The notes below the pieces were generated by a model. The model ran no database searches. It was not told the origin of the DNA and saw nothing but the letters and a program-made list of their open reading frames with translations. DNA of 6,597 nt from an archaeon (GTDB taxonomy: Archaea > Thermoproteota > Nitrososphaeria > Nitrososphaerales > CADDZS01): contig JAJYUX010000084.1 of the NCBI GenBank assembly GCA_021792315.1, forward strand, positions 1 through 6,597. Direction: 5' to 3'. Shown here piece by piece: positions 1 through 6,144 of the stretch. Both the position numbers and the translations under genes were made by a program. Position 1 is the first letter of the stretch, and the number at the start of each line of letters is the position of its first letter.

Positions 1-689
1 TCAAGCGTGTCTCATTCACCGTGAACCGAGGAGAGACTGTTGGACTCATCGGGCCTAATGGCGCTGGGAAAACAACTCTGTTCAATTTGATCACAGGGTT
101 TGCAAAGCCAGACGGTGGAACGGTGATGTTCGAATCCCAGAACATTACTGGCAGGAGCACGGCAAATATTGTGAATAATGGAATCGCCAGGACTTTCCAG
201 ATAGTCAGGCCGTTTGCCAACATTCCAGTTTATGAGAACGTGTTAATCGCTGCGCTGTCTTCGCGTTCAAGAAAAGTGTCGAAGAAATCTCCAGAGGTTG
301 TAGCGAGTGAATCCTTACGGAAGGCTGGGCTAGCCTCAAAAGCAGGTATGAACGCGGTTCAGCTCACTCATGGAGAGCAAAAGAGACTCGAACTTGCAAG
401 AGCAATTGCCACCAGTCCAGCTCTCCTGATGTTGGATGAGCCTTTCAGCGGCCTTGGCTCAGACGAGATCGGGCCTGCTGCAACTTTGATCAGAGAGTTG
501 AAGCAGTCTGGGACAACAATAATTGTCATCGAACATCGTCTGAAGGAGCTCATGAAACTTGTAGAGCGCGTCGTCGCAATGGATCAGGGATCAATAATTT
601 CAGACGGGCTTCCTCAAGAAGTTGTCAATGACTCTCGAGTAATAGAATCCTATCTGGGAAAGGGAACAACATTTGCTAAAGGTAAATGA
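1..689 (+). CDS. livG: Liv-type ABC transporter ATPase LivG, 5' end cut by window
   Basis: One of the two cytoplasmic ATPases that power a branched-chain amino acid (HAAT family) importer. The frame is already open at base 3 (K-R-V-S-F-T-V, then N-R-G-E), so the GTG at 21 is an internal valine and the gene begins upstream; roughly 20-30 N-terminal residues are missing compared with about 255 in E. coli LivG. Numbering visible residues from base 3: Walker A GPNGAGKT at 17-24, Q-loop in ARTFQ at about 66, ABC signature LTHGEQ at 121-126 (a variant of the usual LSxGQ), Walker B LLMLDEP at 141-147, and the switch histidine in IEHR at 178. The A-R-T-F-Q motif, the signature variant and the short linker before it are LivG-like. 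Its stop overlaps the livF start by 17 bases. Permease and binding-protein genes (livH, livM, livK) would be expected upstream, outside the window. The true substrate could be another amino acid, a peptide or urea. Confidence 0.93.
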   Translation, partial: KRVSFTVNRGETVGLIGPNGAGKTTLFNLITGFAKPDGGTVMFESQNITGRSTANIVNNGIARTFQIVRPFANIPVYENVLIAALSSRSRKVSKKSPEVVASESLRKAGLASKAGMNAVQLTHGEQKRLELARAIATSPALLMLDEPFSGLGSDEIGPAATLIRELKQSGTTIIVIEHRLKELMKLVERVVAMDQGSIISDGLPQEVVNDSRVIESYLGKGTTFAKGK

Positions 690-1377
690 TCTCAAGGTTT
701 ACTACGGACAAGCGCAAGTAATCTTCGGACTCTCCATCGAAGTTGCAGATGGACAGATAACTTCGATAATAGGGCCGAATGGAGCCGGCAAATCGACACT
801 ACTCAACACCATCGCGGGCTTGTTAAGGCAGAATTCGGGCGAGATTGTATTCAACGAAGAACATTTAGAGAATCTACCAACTCGGGAAAGGGTTGCGAAA
901 GGGCTCGTATTGTGCCCGGAGAGAAGACGACTTTTCCCGAATCTGAAAGTCATTGAAAATGTGATGCTCGGTGCCTACTTGAGAAAGGATGACAAAATTG
1001 CGTCAGACTTGGAACGCGTCTATGACCTATTTCCGATCCTGAAAGAGAGAAAGAACCAACTCGCGGGAACACTGTCAGGCGGGGAGCAGCAGTTTGTCGC
1101 AATATCTAGGTCGCTGATGTCAGCGCCAAAATTGATAATGCTCGATGAGCCTTCAATTGGTCTCTCACCACTAATGAGAGAGAGAATCTTCGATGCGATA
1201 TTCAAGATTAGAGAAATCTCCAATCTTACAGTACTCATTGTGGAACAGGATGCTGTTGATGCACTTTCAATAGCCGATCGAAGTCTTGTACTAGAAAGTG
1301 GAATGATAACTATGCAAGGTGACAAGAACGAGCTCATGGGCAATGCTCACGTAAAAGAGGCGTTCCTCGGACTCTAG
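673..1377 (+). CDS. livF: Liv-type ABC transporter ATPase LivF
   Basis: Second ATPase of the importer, expected to pair with LivG under the LivHM permease. It has 234 residues against 237 in E. coli LivF, so it is complete. The TTG start at 673 gives M-L-K-V-N-D-L-K-V-Y-Y-G, which matches the usual LivF N terminus (MLxVxxLxVxYG) and lies inside the end of livG, suggesting translational coupling. Walker A is GPNGAGKS at 34-41; the LivF-typical segment PERRRLFPNL replaces the common PEGRRxFP; the signature LSGGEQQ is followed by Walker B LIMLDEPSIGLSP. The switch position reads VEQD, with glutamine in place of histidine, as is normal in LivF. The signature and Walker motifs are intact, so an active ATPase is expected. 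No gene follows within 260 bases, so the operon probably ends here. Confidence 0.95.
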   Translation: MLKVNDLKVYYGQAQVIFGLSIEVADGQITSIIGPNGAGKSTLLNTIAGLLRQNSGEIVFNEEHLENLPTRERVAKGLVLCPERRRLFPNLKVIENVMLGAYLRKDDKIASDLERVYDLFPILKERKNQLAGTLSGGEQQFVAISRSLMSAPKLIMLDEPSIGLSPLMRERIFDAIFKIREISNLTVLIVEQDAVDALSIADRSLVLESGMITMQGDKNELMGNAHVKEAFLGL

Positions 1378-1640
1378 AGTTACCCCTTGACTTTGATACT
1401 TGTACTCGTCCTTTGATCAAGATCATTGGCGGATAACTTGGTCGTTAGATAGAGCTAGCATTGGTACTTGTCTAATTATGCTCTCTAGGTGGCCGGGATC
1501 GGGTTGAAGTTGTCTTCCCCGACTAGTGTCACAACTTGTTCCATACAATTTCCTCATTCAGCTTTGAATTTCCAGAACTTCGAGCTCTCACACTATTCTT
1601 AAATTCGGAATGCAGATTTTGCGATATCGGAGAACACGTT
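1378..1640. other. intergenic region between livF and the RidA-family gene
   Basis: No convincing gene. A TTG-initiated extension of the RidA frame reaches back to 1536 but does not resemble the family. Visible structure is limited: TTGATCAA palindrome at 1413-1420, and a 7-bp inverted repeat AAGTTGT/ACAACTT at 1507-1513 and 1531-1537 with a 17-base loop. No oligo-T terminator stands out after livF. Confidence 0.5.
1596..1605 (+). promoter_or_regulatory. possible TATA box and ribosome binding site for the RidA-family gene
   Basis: TTCTTAAATT is the most TATA-like stretch ahead of the gene. An archaeal start site about 25 bases downstream would fall near 1626, leaving a leader of about 15 bases that contains GGAGA at 1629-1633, seven bases before the TTG at 1641. 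The agreement of box, leader and Shine-Dalgarno spacing supports the TTG 1641 start. It is still only a pattern match. Confidence 0.35.
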
Positions 1641-2054
1641 TTGAAAGGCAAGAAAGGTCTTGGACTTGTCCAACACGGGGGAAAGGAGATGGTCTGGGGG
1701 AAGGGAGCAGTAGCGGAGAATTTTGTCTTTCTTTCTGGAGCTGAGGCTCGGGATGAAGTATCTGACGAACCACTTGGAGGAATCAAGGAACAAACCGAAG
1801 TTGCTCTGAACAGAATCAAGCAAAGGCTCGAAGAGGCAGGAACGTCTTTGGATAACGTAGTAAAGTTCGTTTGGTATTTAGCTGACCGTTCTCAAGTTGA
1901 TTCTTTCTATAAGGCCAGAGATGGTTGGCTTGCAAAAAACGCCCCCAAACTGCTCAAGAAGCGTTCTTATGCCTCTACGCTTCTCATAGTTGGACTAGCC
2001 AAGCATAACATGCTAGTGGAAATCGACTGCATTGCCTATCTTCCAGAGAATTAG
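1641..2054 (+). CDS. RidA (YjgF/YER057c/UK114) family protein
   Basis: Members of this family hydrolyse reactive enamine/imine intermediates released by pyridoxal-phosphate enzymes, and act as cytoplasmic trimers. The 137-residue product has the family layout: strand AVAENFVFLSGAEA at about 23-36, a helix from the GGIKEQTEVAL region, the LDNVVKFVWYLAD strand, then KKRSYAST and LVEIDCIAY near the C terminus. Arg108 and Glu127 line up with catalytic Arg105 and Glu120 of E. coli RidA, so deaminase activity is plausible; the Arg-Glu spacing is 19 rather than 15 residues, a spacing I recall from other Rid subfamilies. The residue matching Tyr17 is not tyrosine (the segment reads VWGKGAV). The frame is open back to a TTG at 1536, but that part does not resemble the family. 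TTG 1641 was chosen for the GGAGA seven bases upstream and the normal length. ATG 1689 would remove the first strand region. Which Rid subfamily it belongs to is not clear. Confidence 0.85.
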   Translation: MKGKKGLGLVQHGGKEMVWGKGAVAENFVFLSGAEARDEVSDEPLGGIKEQTEVALNRIKQRLEEAGTSLDNVVKFVWYLADRSQVDSFYKARDGWLAKNAPKLLKKRSYASTLLIVGLAKHNMLVEIDCIAYLPEN

Positions 2055-2254
2055 GCAGAGTCAATGAAACCACACCAATTTGTTTGCAATGAACCTACTA
2101 TCTTGTTATTCTATCATATGAATCAGGAAGAGAATTGGCCTTATTTCGACTCCAATTCTTTACTTACGGAAAGAGATTTCGGTTTTTGCGAGAGTCTATT
2201 TCACGGTTGGGCTACGATTGCATTTGGTGGGGAACTATCGACGCAGGCTACCTT

Positions 2255-2273
2255 TGACTCCTAACTGGAGTCA
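2255..2273. repeat. perfect 7-bp inverted repeat (hairpin)
   Basis: TGACTCC and GGAGTCA flank the loop TAACT. It sits 200 bases after the RidA-family stop and is not followed by a T run, so a classical terminator is unlikely. It could be an mRNA 3' stem or a binding site for a dimeric regulator. Confidence 0.45.
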
Positions 2274-2422
2274 CGTTACTTCGATTCACCAATGAATTGC
2301 ACGTCATAGAGAATCAAAAAATCGTAAATCCTCTACGATGTAAAGTCTGCAGGCTGCTTAGATTCTTGGTTGCTCAACGCACTGTTTCGTTTCGATCAAT
2401 ATGGTATGATTGAAGCAGCATT

Positions 2423-2430
2423 CTTTAAAC
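2423..2430 (+). promoter_or_regulatory. TATA box of nreA, leaderless-type
   Basis: CTTTAAAC lies 32-39 bases before the GTG at 2462, in a stretch that otherwise has no AT-rich box. Transcription about 25 bases downstream would start near 2452, leaving at most about ten bases of leader. There is no Shine-Dalgarno sequence before the GTG (the bases are AGAATAATCAA), which agrees with leaderless or near-leaderless translation. Confidence 0.45.
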
Positions 2431-2461
2431 GCAGCAGAAACAATGCACAAAGAATAATCAA

Positions 2462-3628
2462 GTGAAAATAGATTACTCCCAGCACTGGGATCGCATCAAG
2501 TTTTGGAAGAAGGTAGTAGAGGAAAGAAGCAACTTTCTTGGTTCCTCACCTCCGGCAGTGTTCGTTGGGAGTACCAACTATCCCAAAGTGTCGTTAGGTA
2601 TACTCGCACCTCCAATGATCATGAAAGACGCTAGCATACTTGACGCACCAGATGTTTGGTACAAGAGCAAGGCTGGTCTCAGCGACATTGTAGATTACAG
2701 AAGCAGAATGGTTTATTCTAGATCCCATGTGAATGACACCTCCGACATTTCTCTTAACAAGTTGGTTGAAGCGATGCAGGAACTCGCTATGAGCTCTACG
2801 CCGTTGGACGTCGACATCAAGCTTTCAAGGCGACCGCAGTTCGCTTTTTCATTCGATACTTACTCGACTCCGATTGGCAACCCGGCGCCAATTGAAAGAG
2901 TGAAGGTAATTGACAATGCAACAGTAGAACGCTCTATTGACAAAGCGGTACACGACCCCGATCTGAGAGCGGTTGAAGCTATCCAATATCTCAGAGAGAG
3001 GGCGCCGATGAATCAGGTACAAAAAATGCTCTCTGTTGGCATGCTCGGACTCAAAAAGCAGAGGAAGCTTGTCCCGACTCGATGGGCGATAACTGCTGTT
3101 GATTCTGCAATGGGCGACGAAATTGTGGACAAGGTAAAACAGTATCATGAGATCGACAAACCGATGATATTCAGAAACGAGTACCTATTCAACACATTCC
3201 AAGTACTACTTTTACCCCGGAGCTATCAGTACGAGTTGATAGAAATAGACATCACAGAATCTACTGAACATCCTACAATGACTCAAGATTTTGAACCGTA
3301 TGGAGGTAGAACGAGTTATGCTTCAGAGACGGCTGGCGGTTTTTACGCCGCGCGATACTCTGTCCTCAAAGCACTTGATGCGATGCATCGACAAGCGTCA
3401 GTGATCGTTGTTCGCGAAATACATCCTGAATACAGCTTCCCCGTTGGCGTATGGGCCGTTAGGAGCAACGTAGCCGGCGCAATGAACTCTGTTCCGGAAA
3501 CTCTTGAAGACGAGAAAAGCGCATTTCAATCTGTTTCCAGCAACTGCGTGACATCCACCCAATGGATGTCCAAGAGCAGAATCTACAAGTGGATGAAGGA
3601 ACAGACAACACTAACTAGCCTCTTCTAG
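2462..3628 (+). CDS. nreA: archaeal DNA repair protein NreA, with C-terminal PIP box
   Basis: Nre proteins are archaeal factors; in Haloferax, NreA acts with UvrABC and PCNA to repair mitomycin C damage. The 388-residue product has the conserved family blocks in order: GSSPPAVFVGSTNYPKV at 27-43, WYKSKAGLSDIVDYRSRMV at 66-84, MLSVGMLGLKKQRKLVPTRW at about 189-208 followed by ITAVDSAMG, FRNEYLFNTFQVLLLP at 237-252, YELIEI, then GGRTSYASETAGGFYAAR at 281-298 and FPVGVWAVR at 326-334. The last eight residues, QTTLTSLF, form a PCNA-interacting (PIP) motif at the C terminus as in NreA; it ends in LF rather than the classic pair of aromatic residues. GTG 2462 is the first start after the in-frame TAA at 2426. 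The codons in between encode no zinc finger, so the N-terminal CxxC cluster that I recall from some Nre proteins is absent. No other repair gene is adjacent. Confidence 0.93.
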   Translation: MKIDYSQHWDRIKFWKKVVEERSNFLGSSPPAVFVGSTNYPKVSLGILAPPMIMKDASILDAPDVWYKSKAGLSDIVDYRSRMVYSRSHVNDTSDISLNKLVEAMQELAMSSTPLDVDIKLSRRPQFAFSFDTYSTPIGNPAPIERVKVIDNATVERSIDKAVHDPDLRAVEAIQYLRERAPMNQVQKMLSVGMLGLKKQRKLVPTRWAITAVDSAMGDEIVDKVKQYHEIDKPMIFRNEYLFNTFQVLLLPRSYQYELIEIDITESTEHPTMTQDFEPYGGRTSYASETAGGFYAARYSVLKALDAMHRQASVIVVREIHPEYSFPVGVWAVRSNVAGAMNSVPETLEDEKSAFQSVSSNCVTSTQWMSKSRIYKWMKEQTTLTSLF

Positions 3629-3799
3629 CTTCACGTTCAAACAAGACAGATTATGATCTGCAGACTCTGGAGGCGGACCTGCGTTTTCTCCTTGTGGCGT
3701 TGTTGCTTCAGCTTCCGTTGTCGGGAGCACTGGATGTTCCCTTTTCGCGCCGTTTACACTATCTTACCTCCATTATCGCCGCTAAACCGTATTGATCAA

Positions 3800-3836
3800 A
3801 GTACGTGACGGCGTAAGTGCACTTCGTCATTGTACT
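3800..3836. repeat. interrupted 10-bp inverted repeat with palindromic loop
   Basis: AGTAC (3800-3804) and TGACG (3806-3810) pair with CGTCA (3825-3829) and GTACT (3832-3836), separated by a small internal loop (G against TT). The 14-base loop contains the perfect 10-bp palindrome AAGTGCACTT at 3815-3824. As DNA this is a symmetrical site with half-sites about one helical turn from the centre; as RNA it is a stable stem. It lies before the TATA-like box at 3883, so an operator for the asparagine synthetase promoter is possible. Confidence 0.5.
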
Positions 3837-3900
3837 CGTTCACCTGCCACTTGCCAGGTAGGAATTGCTCAACTTGCTGAGTCATAAACTTCGAAAAAAG

Positions 3901-3996
3901 GGCTTCACGACCGTGAAGTCCAACGAATTGTTGGAGGTCGTAAAGCCGTAGAGGTTCAAGTGGTCAGTTCACTCGATCTCGATCTACGGCTGACCA
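3901..3996 (+). promoter_or_regulatory. overlapping, mutually exclusive stems: candidate regulatory leader of the asparagine synthetase
   Basis: Stem A: GGCTTCACGACC (3901-3912) pairs with GGTCGTAAAGCC (3936-3947), 11 of 12 matched, enclosing TCCAAC/GTTGGA (3919-3924, 3930-3935) and a 6-base bulge GTGAAG. That bulge is exactly complementary to CTTCAC (3903-3908), giving an alternative small hairpin with a GACC loop. Stem B: AGCCGTAGA (3944-3952) pairs perfectly with TCTACGGCT (3983-3991), reusing bases 3944-3947 of stem A. Stem C: TGGTCAG (3961-3967) pairs perfectly with CTGACCA (3990-3996), sharing bases with stem B. A TATA-like CATAAACT at 3883-3890 would start an RNA near 3910. The family-length protein starts at 4035, so these stems could form its 5' leader. 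Function is inferred from complementarity only; no known riboswitch class is recognised. Confidence 0.4.
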
Positions 3997-4034
3997 GCAT
4001 GATTAAGAAGCCCTTGGTATTTTTGGTGGAAATA

Positions 4035-4994
4035 ATGCAGTCCGCCCAGATAGCAAATCCGCTAGAGCGACTTTCCAAGCAAGATCTCGACAGAAAGACG
4101 AACATTTCAAAGGTCATGACCGAGACGTTGAGGTATCTCTCAGGTGAAATAACGTCGGAGGGCTTTGACTGGCTCTTGCCTGTAGTCTTCTCAAAGACGA
4201 CCGATCCTCTGTGGCCCGATCCAGGCGCTTCGATTGAAAAGCGCGTGGAGGTAGAGATCTACGAGCAAACGGTGAGGACGACTGCTAGCATGATTATTCA
4301 TAAACTCGTCTCGTGCTCCCTAGCTTACCCGAAGCTTTTCGTCCTCTCGCCCAACGTTAGGATTGAGAAGCGCGAGAGGCAATTGACCGGTTGGCACAAC
4401 TATGAGTTCACGCAGTTAGATTTCGAGGTTAGAAACGCGTCCTCAAAACAGATCAGGAAAATGGTCGAAGGGTGGATGGTCGGACTGATCAAGGACCTGC
4501 GGAGAAACTCGAAGAAGGAACTCTCAAAACTGAGAGCCTTCTCCGAGCTAAAGGTACCAAAAACCCCCTTCAAAGTCTACGACGCGGACAATCTGAAGGC
4601 AAAATACGGGGAAAGCGAGTGGGAAAAGGGGCTGCTCTCAGAAATCAAAGAGCCTGCGTGGGTTGTGAATATTCCGAGGGAGTTCTACGATTATCAGGAC
4701 TTTGAAACAAAGAAGTGGGATAACTACGATCTGTTCGTTCCAAAGTACGGTGAGATACTTTCGGGCTCGAAGAGGGAATTCGAGCACGACAAGATTCTAA
4801 CGAAAATCCAGCGAGACGGGGTGAACCCAGAGAACTTTGCGCTTGTCCTGAATTTGGCAAAAGAGAAGAAGCTCAAGCCGACCGCTGGCGGCGGCATTGG
4901 ACTGGAAAGGCTAGTCTGCTGGCTCACGAAGGGTAGGTACGTAGGAGAGGCATCGCCGTTTCCAAGAGTGCCTGGAATTGTCTATGATCTCTAA
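4035..4994 (+). CDS. asnA: archaeal asparagine synthetase (AS-AR type, aspartyl/asparaginyl-tRNA synthetase-like core)
   Basis: Makes asparagine from aspartate, ammonia and ATP through an aspartyl-adenylate. The protein resembles Pyrococcus abyssi AS-AR, a paralogue of archaeal AspRS/AsnRS that lacks the tRNA anticodon-binding domain. Seen here, in 319 residues: no N-terminal OB fold; GFDWLLPV at 43-50; DPLWPDPG at 57-64; SMIIHK at 85-90; motif 2 LSPNVRIEKRER at 104-115 with Arg109 and Glu111, then HNYEFTQLDFEV at 121-132; VNIPREFYD at 211-219; and motif 3 GGGIGLERL at 285-293 with Arg292. The core motifs are intact. The frame is open back to GTG 3960, with ATG also at 3999. ATG 4035 was chosen because its product is closest to the roughly 294-residue homologue and because GGTGGA lies just upstream at 4025-4030. 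The symbol is used in the broad sense: bacterial AsnA is a distinct lineage of the same fold. An oligo-T run follows the stop. Confidence 0.9.
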   Translation: MQSAQIANPLERLSKQDLDRKTNISKVMTETLRYLSGEITSEGFDWLLPVVFSKTTDPLWPDPGASIEKRVEVEIYEQTVRTTASMIIHKLVSCSLAYPKLFVLSPNVRIEKRERQLTGWHNYEFTQLDFEVRNASSKQIRKMVEGWMVGLIKDLRRNSKKELSKLRAFSELKVPKTPFKVYDADNLKAKYGESEWEKGLLSEIKEPAWVVNIPREFYDYQDFETKKWDNYDLFVPKYGEILSGSKREFEHDKILTKIQRDGVNPENFALVLNLAKEKKLKPTAGGGIGLERLVCWLTKGRYVGEASPFPRVPGIVYDL

Positions 4995-5026
4995 AGAATG
5001 GTAACTGTAAATCGAAGATAGTCTCA

Positions 5027-5033
5027 TTTTTTT
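5027..5033 (+). terminator. oligo-T terminator of the asparagine synthetase
   Basis: Seven consecutive T residues lie about 30 bases after the stop codon, and this is the longest T run in the window. Archaeal RNA polymerase commonly ends transcripts at such runs without a hairpin. Confidence 0.5.
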
Positions 5034-5323
5034 CCCAAGAGGTCCTGCCACTTCATTGTCATCGACAGCAGTGACGGGCTGTGACATTGGATGAACAGGA
5101 CTTTCGACATTATCAATTTCTTTAGTGCTGAAACGTGATAAGCTAGCTTGCCAATTTCCTTCGAAAAAGCTAGGTTTCGCTAGTCTGCACGTTCACTCTG
5201 GCCGTGAGCGAGCTTGCCGTCCGTCTCACTGACTGCCGTATCGCGTTCACGAGCTGCACGCAAATATCCTAGATATCCTGCCGCTGGGTCTCAACGCCCT
5301 ATTTCTATAACCATTCGGTGTAT

Positions 5324-5355
5324 GAGCGAATATGTGTAATGATGTTACGTCGCTC
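5324..5355. repeat. nested inverted repeat
   Basis: GAGCGA (5324-5329) pairs with TCGCTC (5350-5355), and inside it GTAA (5336-5339) pairs with TTAC (5345-5348) around the loop TGATG. It lies 120-150 bases ahead of the universal stress protein gene. It could be a regulator site or a small RNA stem; the pairing is short enough that chance is not excluded. Confidence 0.35.
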
Positions 5356-5440
5356 GTGGTCGTATGACAATTTTGAGCCGCAATGCGCAGCGTCTCTTAT
5401 GGAACCGCACCATTCTCAGGTTTGATGATCGTATCAGTGG

Positions 5441-5447
5441 TTTATGT
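5441..5447 (+). promoter_or_regulatory. possible TATA box of the universal stress protein gene
   Basis: TTTATGT lies 32-38 bases before ATG 5479, giving a predicted start near 5470 and a leader of about ten bases. No Shine-Dalgarno sequence precedes the ATG (CATAAGAA), as expected for a nearly leaderless mRNA. The match to the consensus is modest. Confidence 0.35.
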
Positions 5448-5478
5448 GACATAGACTCTGATCAACATAACATAAGAA

Positions 5479-6027
5479 ATGACAAACGAGAGAATGAGCC
5501 AAGCAGCTGAACCCACAACAGCCCTCCTAGTCGCTGTTGATGGTTCCAAGCACTCAGAGAAATTAGTCGACGCAGCGTGCGATTTGGCAAAGAGACTTTC
5601 AGCAAAGATAGCGCTCCTATTCGTGTCTCCGTACAAAGAACTGAGGAAAGAGTACGAGGCCTATTTCAGACCCAACGGGGAAGTCAGTTTTGTTGGAACT
5701 ACTTTAGGATGGTACGCAGTAAAGCAGACTGCAAATAAGGAGGGCGCAATAGGAGTTGATGAGTTTTATCAGGCAGTGGGCGATGCAGTGCTGTCGACTT
5801 TGGGAGCAAAAGTGAGAGAAAAGGGGTTGACTTGCGAAACTCTGTTTGAGGTAGGAAATCCTGCAGCAAAGATAGTTGAGGTCGCTGAAGAAAGGAAGGT
5901 TGCGATGATAATGATAGGCGTTCAAGGCCTTCATGGACTCGCTCGCCTGCAATCACTCGGAAGCGTTTCGAGAAGAGTACTCGAAAACGCAATCTGTCCA
6001 GTGATAGTTGTGCCCCCTAGTCAGTAG
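5479..6027 (+). CDS. universal stress protein (UspA family)
   Basis: Cytoplasmic Usp-fold protein, usually dimeric, often binding ATP and induced by stress; its cellular role is rarely known. In the 182 residues, the first strand LLVAVDGSKHSEKLVDAA (16-33) has the Usp aspartate D21, followed by the VSP motif at 49-51, VGNPAAKIVEVAEERKV at 125-141, and the nucleotide-binding segment from MIMIGVQG (143-150) to LGSVSRRV (160-167), ending in the dimer strand CPVIVVPP. The phosphate loop reads G147-x2-G150-x10-G161-S162, one residue longer than the textbook G-x2-G-x9-G-S/T, but all glycines and the serine are present, so ATP binding is likely. The loop between the second strand and second helix (about 51-95) is long and makes the protein larger than the usual 140-160 residues. 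ATG 5479 fits the promoter; ATG 5494 is an alternative five codons on. The gene appears monocistronic. Confidence 0.9.
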   Translation: MTNERMSQAAEPTTALLVAVDGSKHSEKLVDAACDLAKRLSAKIALLFVSPYKELRKEYEAYFRPNGEVSFVGTTLGWYAVKQTANKEGAIGVDEFYQAVGDAVLSTLGAKVREKGLTCETLFEVGNPAAKIVEVAEERKVAMIMIGVQGLHGLARLQSLGSVSRRVLENAICPVIVVPPSQ

Positions 6028-6144
6028 ATAGCGACGGAATTTCTCTCTAGACTTGTTAGGGCTGTGTAAGAATCTGCTATGGTGAGTTTTTGAAACATAA
6101 TCGCGACGTCAGACGGTCATCCCGACTAATACTACATGCAAGCT

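Larger units (their letters stand above)
2055..2461. other. intergenic region between the RidA-family gene and nreA, with two short hairpins
   Basis: About 400 bases without a supportable gene. A 66-codon frame from ATG 2064 to TAA 2264 starts nine bases after the previous stop, but has no ribosome binding site and no recognisable family. Two perfect inverted repeats are present: TGACTCC/GGAGTCA at 2255-2261 and 2267-2273 (5-base loop), and ATCGTA/TACGAT at 2321-2326 and 2334-2339 (7-base loop). The promoter of nreA lies at the right end. Confidence 0.5.
3629..4034. other. gene-free region rich in inverted repeats before the asparagine synthetase
   Basis: No gene is supported on either strand. 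From left to right: CAGAT/ATCTG stem at 3647-3660, just after nreA; a 10-bp interrupted hairpin at 3800-3836; ACCTG/CAGGT at 3842-3846 and 3855-3859; CTCA/TGAG at 3868-3881; a TATA-like CATAAACT at 3883-3890; then the overlapping repeat set at 3901-3996. The density of complementary segments in the right half suggests a structured leader or a separate small RNA. Confidence 0.5.
4995..5478. other. gene-free region between the asparagine synthetase and the universal stress protein
   Basis: About 480 bases with no supportable gene. It holds the T7 run at 5027; an interrupted stem TGTC-ACAGC/GCTGT-GACA at 5057-5086; a perfect 10-bp palindrome AAGCTAGCTT at 5140-5149; the symmetric ATATC-CTA-GATAT at 5264-5276; repeated CTGCACG (5185-5191, 5254-5260) and GTTCAC words; a nested stem at 5324-5355; and the presumed promoter of the downstream gene. 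No tRNA or other known RNA could be folded from it by eye. Confidence 0.5.

Noticed and set aside
1529..1823. Open frames on the minus strand opposite the RidA-family gene
   Set aside because: Shadow frames of a clearly conserved + strand gene, with no family resemblance.
2064..2264. 66-residue open frame after the RidA-family gene
   Set aside because: No ribosome binding site, no recognisable family, and the protein composition looks like translated non-coding DNA; its stop falls inside a hairpin loop. The nine-base gap after the upstream gene is the only point in its favour.
3900..3996. Possible tRNA gene in the structured region before the asparagine synthetase
   Set aside because: The 5-bp stem with 7-base loop CGAATTG lacks the T before the anticodon, and no T arm or acceptor stem pairs in tRNA register.
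5422..5461. Possible box C/D guide RNA (TTGATGA followed by CTGA)
   Set aside because: The interval is only 40 bases, internal C'/D' boxes are missing and no terminal stem forms.
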